From JAFDWI01 sp964595905 (GTDB lineage: Bacteria; Actinomycetota; Acidimicrobiia; Acidimicrobiales; Iamiaceae), in NCBI GenBank assembly GCA_964595905.1, contig CAZQSU010000054.1, positions 1 to 20,468 of the forward strand: 20,468 nt of DNA, in the 5' to 3' direction. This document shows, one piece after another, positions 16,144-20,468 of the stretch. The position numbers were made by a program, and so were the translations under genes. The notes beneath the pieces are model-generated. The model made no database searches, was not told where the DNA came from, and worked only from the letters and a program-made list of their open reading frames with translations. Numbering within the stretch: position 1 is the stretch's first letter; every line of letters begins with the position of its first letter.

Positions 16144-16161
16144 GTTGTTCGCGTGAACGAC
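16144..16161. repeat. Imperfect inverted repeat between uvrC and the divergent membrane-protein gene
   Basis: GTTGTTC (16144-16150) and GAACGAC (16155-16161) pair with one mismatch around GCGT. It sits 22 nt before the ATG at 16184 and 84 nt upstream of uvrC, where an operator could act on either gene. The half-sites are GTTC-N4-GAAC, the reverse of the actinobacterial LexA box (GAAC-N4-GTTC), so I do not call it an SOS box. Confidence 0.3.
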
Positions 16162-16183
16162 GTAGCTCAAGAGCGTTTGGGCC

Positions 16184-17395
16184 ATGGCTGACGATCCAAG
16201 CGATCCATCCCCCGCGACGCACCGATCTCGTTTCCGTCCGACGAACCCACCGCAAGGGGGCCATCGTTTCGGCCGCAGTCATGTGATCATCGCCTCGTTG
16301 TTCATCGCGGCCCTCTGGCCGACCCTGTTCGTACTGCAATACGGTGGCGTATCCGCCCTTCTGGTCGCGTCGAAGGGCGGTCCGAGCTATCCGGTCATCC
16401 ACGAGGACTTTCCGGACGCCGTACTGTTTCCCGCTCCCGGGCACGATGGCCAACAGTTCTATGCGATCGCCCGGGATCCCGTGCACCCGGGCAAGACCGC
16501 GGCGTACCTCGATCGAGCGGGGCGCCGGTACGAGCGAATCGTCTTTCCGATCCTCGCCTGGGCCATCTCTCCGGGACCCGGTACACCTCTCGTTCTCGGA
16601 CTCGTGCTCGTCTCGTTGGCGGGGGTGCTGATCGGCTCGCTCGCTCTCGCCCGGTTTCCTGCGGCTCCATGGTGGCTTCCGCTCACATTGCCTCTGTCAC
16701 CGGGCATCATCGTGGCGCTCTCCATGACACTCGGCGACGCGCTCGCGACAGGCCTCGTCCTCGCTGCGTTCTCCATGGCCTTTCGGCGCCGATGGCTGGC
16801 GACCACCGCGATTCTCGTCGTCGCTGCACTCACCCGGGAGACCACCATCGTTGCCGCCTTGTGCATCGCGTGCTGGCCGGCGATCGACTGGCGAACACGC
16901 ATGAAGATCGCCGCACCACCATGCATCGCGCTCGCTGCATGGAGCGCGCTCGCCAGTTCACTCGTCGACAGTCATCGAGAACTCACCTCCGGCGGTGAGT
17001 TCGCCCTGCCATTCACGGGCTGGTTCCCCCTTCCCGGCGGCGTCGACTTCTTCCTTCCCGCAATCCTCACCCTCGTCCTCGCATCGGCGTCGTGCCGCAG
17101 ACGTGTGAGCACGCCGATCAGGCTCTATCTGTTCGCCACCGTCGTGCTGATGGCCTGCCTCGGGCCCGTCATCAATTTCAGTTGGGTCAATTCGACTCGG
17201 GTTCTTGCTCCCGCACTTCCCATGGCCATCTGGGTCCTCGTACGAAAGCGACGCGACGAGAGCGGCCGCGCCGGCCGCGGGACTGGCGGGGCGCCGTGGT
17301 CGCCGTCGCCGAACCGGTCCGAGGCGGCGACGGGCTGCTCTCGATCCGGTGAGCCGAACTTCCCCGACGCGTCGAGGCCGGATGGGAGACCCTGA
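16184..17395 (+). CDS. Multipass membrane protein, GT-C-like (paralogue of 18740-19828), 403 residues
   Basis: A basic N-terminus (about 1-32) precedes a first helix at 33-52. A large loop with GHDGQQFYAIARDP at 86-99 and RRYERIVFPILAW at 114-126 follows. Then come about eight more helices, including LGDALATGLVLAAF at 183-196 with LTRET after it, and later NFSWVNSTRVLAPALPMAIW. The DGQxFYxIA...P and R-Y-x-R-I-x-P pattern is found in membrane proteins linked to cell-surface glycopolymer formation, likely GT-C folds using lipid-linked sugars. Substrates are unknown. The last ~45 residues are a Ser/Pro/Gly/Arg-rich tail absent from the paralogue. ATG at 16184 has no clear ribosome site, so the start is uncertain. 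It reads divergently from uvrC and towards nadA. Confidence 0.8.
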   Translation: MADDPSDPSPATHRSRFRPTNPPQGGHRFGRSHVIIASLFIAALWPTLFVLQYGGVSALLVASKGGPSYPVIHEDFPDAVLFPAPGHDGQQFYAIARDPVHPGKTAAYLDRAGRRYERIVFPILAWAISPGPGTPLVLGLVLVSLAGVLIGSLALARFPAAPWWLPLTLPLSPGIIVALSMTLGDALATGLVLAAFSMAFRRRWLATTAILVVAALTRETTIVAALCIACWPAIDWRTRMKIAAPPCIALAAWSALASSLVDSHRELTSGGEFALPFTGWFPLPGGVDFFLPAILTLVLASASCRRRVSTPIRLYLFATVVLMACLGPVINFSWVNSTRVLAPALPMAIWVLVRKRRDESGRAGRGTGGAPWSPSPNRSEAATGCSRSGEPNFPDASRPDGRP

Positions 17396-17434
17396 CCGCA
17401 TCCGAACAGACGCCGTGACGCGCACCGACGCTGC

Positions 17435-17440
17435 TACGCT
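17435..17440 (+). promoter_or_regulatory. Possible -10 element for nadA
   Basis: TACGCT, the same hexamer seen before the 694-residue gene, lies 132 nt before the GTG start in the 177-nt gap upstream of nadA. A GTGACG lies 14 nt upstream, short for a -35 box. The rest of this gap shows no gene. Confidence 0.25.
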
Positions 17441-17572
17441 CATCTCAACGTCGGCCTGGTATCCGGCGTCATATCGGTTCCGAAGCCGACATCTCCGTGG
17501 CGTGGCGACCAGGCTGTCCCCACCGGCACCCGAATTCGGAACCTCCCCCTTCCCATCAGGAGGCACCGAAGC

Positions 17573-18715
17573 GTGCTGACACTCCAGACTCCCCTCCCCG
17601 ACGACTACCGGGACGCGACCGACGACGAACTGCGTTCCCGGATCGCCGCCGCCAAGGCAACCCTCGGTGAACGACTGTTCATCCTCGGTCACCACTACCA
17701 ACGTGACGAGATCATCGCGTTCGCCGATGCCCGCGGCGACTCCTACAGGTTGAGCGTCCTCGCACAGCAACGTCCCCAGGCCGACTACATCGTGTTCTGC
17801 GGTGTCCACTTCATGGCCGAGTCCGCCGACGTGTTGACCTCCGATGACCAGACGGTGATCCTGCCCGATCTGAACGCCGGCTGCTCGATGGCCGACATGG
17901 CCGCGCTCGAGGAAGTCACCGAAGCCTGGGAGACCCTGGCCGAGGTGACCGACATCGAACGGGTCGTACCGATCACCTACATGAATTCATCGGCGGCGCT
18001 CAAGGCGTTCGTGGGGCGCCACGGCGGCGCGGTCTGCACCTCGACGAATGCGCGGGCGATCCTGGAATGGGCCCTCGGCGTGGGCGACCACGCCGGCATC
18101 GAGACCCAGGGCGCGTCGGCCGGAGGCGACAAGGTCCTGTTCTTCCCCGATCAGCACCTGGGTCGGAACACCGGACACGACCTCGGCTTCGACGAGTCCG
18201 ACATGCGGGTGTGGGACCCCCGACTCGACCTGGGCGGGCTGGACGACGCCGACTGCAAAGAGGCGACGTTCCTGCTGTGGAAGGGCCACTGTTCGGTGCA
18301 CACCCGGTTCTCGGCCGCCCAGGTCGAGGCTTTTCGCGCCGAACACCCTGACGGTCTCGTGGTCATCCATCCCGAATCGCCGCACGCCGCGTGCCGGCTC
18401 GCCGACGCGGTGGGCTCGACGAGCTTCATCATCGACGCGGTCGGAGCGGCCGCACCCGGCACCCACATCGCCATCGGCACCGAGATCCATCTCGTCAACC
18501 GGCTCAGGAACGAGCACCCCGACAAGTTCGTGCAGTCGCTGGATCCCGACGTCTGCCCCTGCTCGACGATGTTCCGCATCGACCTGCCCCATCTCGCCTA
18601 CATCCTCGACGAGTTGGTCGAGGGTCGAGTGCACAACGAGATCAGTGTGGACGCCGACGACGCCCACTGGAGCCGCGTCGCCCTCCAACGGATGCTCGAC
18701 ATCACCGCCGTCTGA
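17573..18715 (+). CDS. nadA: Quinolinate synthase
   Basis: NadA condenses iminoaspartate with dihydroxyacetone phosphate to quinolinate in de novo NAD synthesis, using a 4Fe-4S cluster. GTG at 17573 has a perfect AGGAGG at 17558-17563, 9 nt upstream. The 380 residues carry family signatures: LGHHYQRDEI at 38-47, GDSYRLS near 55-61, FCGVHFMAESADVL at 75-88, PDLNAGCSMAD at 98-108, YMNSSAALKAF at 136-146, FFPDQHLGRNT at 190-200, WKGHCSVH at 236-243, HPES at 266-269 and VCPCSTMFRI at 327-336. Cys104, Cys240 and Cys330 fit the three cluster ligands. No nadB or nadC lies nearby, so the iminoaspartate source is encoded elsewhere. It lies between two paralogous membrane-protein genes. Confidence 0.97.
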   Translation: MLTLQTPLPDDYRDATDDELRSRIAAAKATLGERLFILGHHYQRDEIIAFADARGDSYRLSVLAQQRPQADYIVFCGVHFMAESADVLTSDDQTVILPDLNAGCSMADMAALEEVTEAWETLAEVTDIERVVPITYMNSSAALKAFVGRHGGAVCTSTNARAILEWALGVGDHAGIETQGASAGGDKVLFFPDQHLGRNTGHDLGFDESDMRVWDPRLDLGGLDDADCKEATFLLWKGHCSVHTRFSAAQVEAFRAEHPDGLVVIHPESPHAACRLADAVGSTSFIIDAVGAAAPGTHIAIGTEIHLVNRLRNEHPDKFVQSLDPDVCPCSTMFRIDLPHLAYILDELVEGRVHNEISVDADDAHWSRVALQRMLDITAV

Positions 18716-18743
18716 CCGCCGTCCGGCGCCGACGCGCCGTCAG
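18713..18743. terminator. Possible bidirectional hairpin between nadA and the convergent gene
   Basis: GGCGC (18725-18729) and GCGCC (18734-18738) form a 5-bp stem with a 4-nt loop. An outer CTGAC (18713-18717) and GTCAG (18739-18743) can pair around it with an 7-nt bulge on one side. The structure fills the 24-nt gap between convergent stops. No T-run follows. Confidence 0.3.
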
Positions 18744-19828
18744 GTCGGGGCAGGTTCGGCTCCGACAGACGCGGGAGACAGCTCCTGTCTCCGCGCGGTC
18801 GCGCGACCAACGATCGCCCAGATGGCCAACGGAAACGCCGCGGCCACGACCCGGGTGCTCCCGACCCAGGTGCGCATGATCACCGGGGTCGAACAGATCA
18901 ACATGACGAGGCTCACGGCGACGAACAGGGTCACCGACCACGGCGTCGTCCGCCATGTCGTCAGCGACAACGCGAGGACCACGGCGAGCAGCGCGACCAG
19001 GGTGATCTCGAGCGGTGGTGCGCCCGTTCCCATCCAGCCCGAGAACGGCAGGGTGAAGGTGCCACCGCCGGGTTGTTCGAAGAACGAGCCGTCGAGCGTG
19101 TGCGCCACGTACAGCGACCAGAGCCCGACCGGGATGCAGGGAAGCACGCCGACGAGCACCCGGTCGCGGCGGGTCAGCCCGGGCGTGGTCATCAACGCGA
19201 ACGCGGCCACGAGTGAGATCTCACGGGTGAGCGCGGCGAGCACCAGGAGGACGATCGTGGCCCAGACGCGCCGGGAGAACATCGTGGCGAACGCCGCGAG
19301 CACCAGCCCCGTGGCGAGAACGTCGCCCAGCGACAGCCAGAGTCCGGCGACGATGCCGGGATTGATCACCATGGCCAACGACAACCAGCCCGGACTCCCC
19401 GGCAGGCGCAGCAGCGCCCATGCCCCGACCGCCACGCCGACCAGTGACACGAATGCCATGGCCCAGATCAACCGCGCTCCCCCGCCCGGCGCGAGGGCTC
19501 CGGCGACCGCCGGATACAGGATTCGTCGCAACCGGTAGGTGGGTGGACCGGCGTACCGGGCCGCCTCCTTCACGTGGAAGGGCGATCGGGCGATCGCGTA
19601 GAACTGGGCTCCGTCGAATCCCGGTCCGCCCGACTCGTACGGATCGTGGAACTCGGCGACGATGAGCGGATGCGCGGGTCCGATCGGCCCGTCGGACAGC
19701 AGGGACGTCGGGCCGTGATCCACGCCGGCCAGTCGGACGCCGATCCATCCGACGCCGATCAGGACCGTGACGAGTACCCACACGAGCCGTGCTCGGTTTC
19801 GTCTCACGTCACAGCCGTTTCTGTTCAT
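18740..19828 (-). CDS. Multipass membrane protein, GT-C-like (paralogue of 16184-17395), 362 residues
   Basis: The layout matches the plus-strand paralogue block by block: a first helix at about 14-34, then GFDGAQFYAIARSP at 70-83, YRLRRILYPAVAG at 98-110, SLGDVLATGLVLAAF at 166-180, LTRE at 200-203, FTLPFSGW, and WVGSTRVVAAAFPLAIW near the end. About nine membrane segments are visible. The DGxxFYxIA...P and R-R-I-x-P motifs suggest a GT-C-like protein for surface glycopolymers; the substrate is unknown. ATG at 19828 has no clear ribosome site, and an in-frame GTG seven codons on is possible. It converges on nadA, and the partial uvrA lies 96 nt upstream on the same strand. Unlike the paralogue it lacks the long hydrophilic N- and C-terminal extensions. 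Confidence 0.82.
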   Translation of the reverse strand: MNRNGCDVRRNRARLVWVLVTVLIGVGWIGVRLAGVDHGPTSLLSDGPIGPAHPLIVAEFHDPYESGGPGFDGAQFYAIARSPFHVKEAARYAGPPTYRLRRILYPAVAGALAPGGGARLIWAMAFVSLVGVAVGAWALLRLPGSPGWLSLAMVINPGIVAGLWLSLGDVLATGLVLAAFATMFSRRVWATIVLLVLAALTREISLVAAFALMTTPGLTRRDRVLVGVLPCIPVGLWSLYVAHTLDGSFFEQPGGGTFTLPFSGWMGTGAPPLEITLVALLAVVLALSLTTWRTTPWSVTLFVAVSLVMLICSTPVIMRTWVGSTRVVAAAFPLAIWAIVGRATARRQELSPASVGAEPAPT

Positions 19829-19924
19829 CGCGACCGTGCACGGTGGTTCGGCGCGCCGCCCAGTGGCCCATGGAAGCTCGACGCTACCGGATCATCGTTC
19901 GACGCCAGGTGGATGGGGTGCCCG

Positions 19925-20468
19925 TCAGGCCCCCGTCAGCAATGGTGCGAGGAACGTGCCGGTATGGCTGCCACTCGTCTTCGCGACCAGTTCCGGCGGG
20001 CCTTCGGCGACGACCCTGCCACCACCTCGACCTCCCTCGGGTCCGAGGTCGATCAACCAGTCGGCCGTCTTGATCACGTCCAGATTGTGTTCGATGACGA
20101 GCACCGAGTTGCCCTGGTCGACCAGACGCGTCAGGACGGTGAGCAGCTTGCGTACATCCTCGAAGTGCAGACCGGTCGTCGGCTCGTCGAGGATGTACAT
20201 GGTGCGTCCGGTCGAGCGTTTCGCCAACTCACTCGCCAGCTTGATGCGCTGGGCCTCGCCACCCGAGAGCGTGGTCGCGGGTTGGCCGAGTCGTACGTAG
20301 CCGAGGCCCACGTCGACGAGGGTCTGCAGATGCCGGGCGATCGACGGTTGGTTCGCGAAGAACTCCAGGGCCTCGGTACACGAGAGGTCGAGCACCTCGG
20401 CGATGTTCTTTCCCTTGAAACGGATGTCGAGCGTGTCGCGGTTGTAGCGCGCGCCTTTGCAGATCTCG
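19925..20468 (-). CDS. uvrA: Excinuclease ABC subunit A, C-terminal part (5' end outside window)
   Basis: UvrA is the ATPase that finds DNA damage with UvrB in nucleotide-excision repair. The visible 180 codons are the protein's C-terminal end. They begin at EICKGARYNRDTLDIRFKGKNIAEVL, just after the last zinc-finger region. The insertion segment (EALEFF) follows, then the ABC signature TLSGGEAQRIKLASEL, Walker B YILDEPTTGLHFEDV, the switch His in VIEHNLDVIKTADW, and IDLGPEGGRGGGRVVAEGPPE. The sequence ends at a TGA at 19925-19927. All motifs are intact. The frame continues without a stop to the window edge, so the gene is truncated only by the window. It keeps the usual orientation relative to uvrC, but nadA and two membrane-protein genes lie between. 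Confidence 0.97.
   Translation of the reverse strand, partial: EICKGARYNRDTLDIRFKGKNIAEVLDLSCTEALEFFANQPSIARHLQTLVDVGLGYVRLGQPATTLSGGEAQRIKLASELAKRSTGRTMYILDEPTTGLHFEDVRKLLTVLTRLVDQGNSVLVIEHNLDVIKTADWLIDLGPEGGRGGGRVVAEGPPELVAKTSGSHTGTFLAPLLTGA

Noticed and set aside
14207..16156. 649-codon plus-strand open frame
   Set aside because: It is entirely antisense to uvrC, whose motifs are all intact. Its composition is typical of a shadow frame.
16144..16161. LexA/SOS box upstream of uvrC
   Set aside because: The half-sites are GTTC-N4-GAAC, inverted relative to the actinobacterial GAAC-N4-GTTC box. No other LexA-like site was seen upstream of uvrC.
16184..17395. Recent horizontal transfer of the 403-residue membrane-protein gene
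   Set aside because: Codon bias looks a little weaker than in the neighbours, but the gene is still GC-rich and has a diverged paralogue 1.3 kb away, so an old duplication explains it better.
1..20468. Mobile elements, CRISPR arrays, tRNA or rRNA genes, defence or toxin-antitoxin systems
   Set aside because: I saw no transposase or integrase motifs, no regularly spaced repeats, no tRNA-like cloverleaf and no paired small genes. Gene order and base composition look chromosomal throughout.

Overview
The window is high-GC bacterial DNA, with G or C in most third codon positions. It is almost certainly from an actinobacterium, and an Acidimicrobiia-like lineage is my best guess. The main evidence is the minus-strand backbone uvrA - uvrC - rapZ - gap - pgk - tpiA - secG, a classic actinobacterial order. 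RapZ also has an arginine in the P-loop, which I associate with actinobacterial members. The lineage is inferred from gene order and motifs only; no 16S rRNA, tRNA or other RNA marker is present.

Layout. Positions 1-1160 hold the 3' end of an unidentified plus-strand gene, a tiny two-helix membrane protein (minus) and an unrecognised 183-residue protein (plus). Positions 1161-3245 encode a 694-residue cytosolic protein that may have an alpha/alpha-toroid fold like polysaccharide lyases. Positions 3268-6543 (minus) are a probable two-gene cell-surface unit: an acyltransferase-3 membrane protein followed 30 nt later by a GT-C-like multipass protein. Divergent from it is an acyl-CoA dehydrogenase (6806-7951) of the long-chain/isovaleryl catalytic type. 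Positions 7974-11294 are the gap-pgk-tpiA-secG operon (minus). Upstream of gap are rapZ and a DUF2085-like membrane protein, both minus. A divergent 158-residue unknown protein (plus) then meets a class I methyltransferase (minus) whose start overlaps the end of uvrC. Beyond uvrC, nadA (plus) lies between two paralogous multipass membrane proteins in opposite orientations. The window ends inside uvrA (minus).

Function. Most of the window is housekeeping: lower glycolysis (Gap, Pgk, TpiA), Sec export (SecG), nucleotide-excision repair (UvrA, UvrC), NAD synthesis (NadA) and the RapZ nucleotide-binding regulator. Between these blocks sit several envelope or glycopolymer-type membrane proteins. 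They point to cell-surface carbohydrate synthesis dispersed among core genes rather than to a mobile island. I saw no insertion sequence, phage gene, CRISPR array, tRNA, rRNA or toxin-antitoxin pair, and no clear novel defence or biosynthetic system. The most unusual points are the absence of yvcK and whiA between rapZ and gap, the paralogous membrane proteins flanking nadA, and the uncharacterised 694-residue protein.
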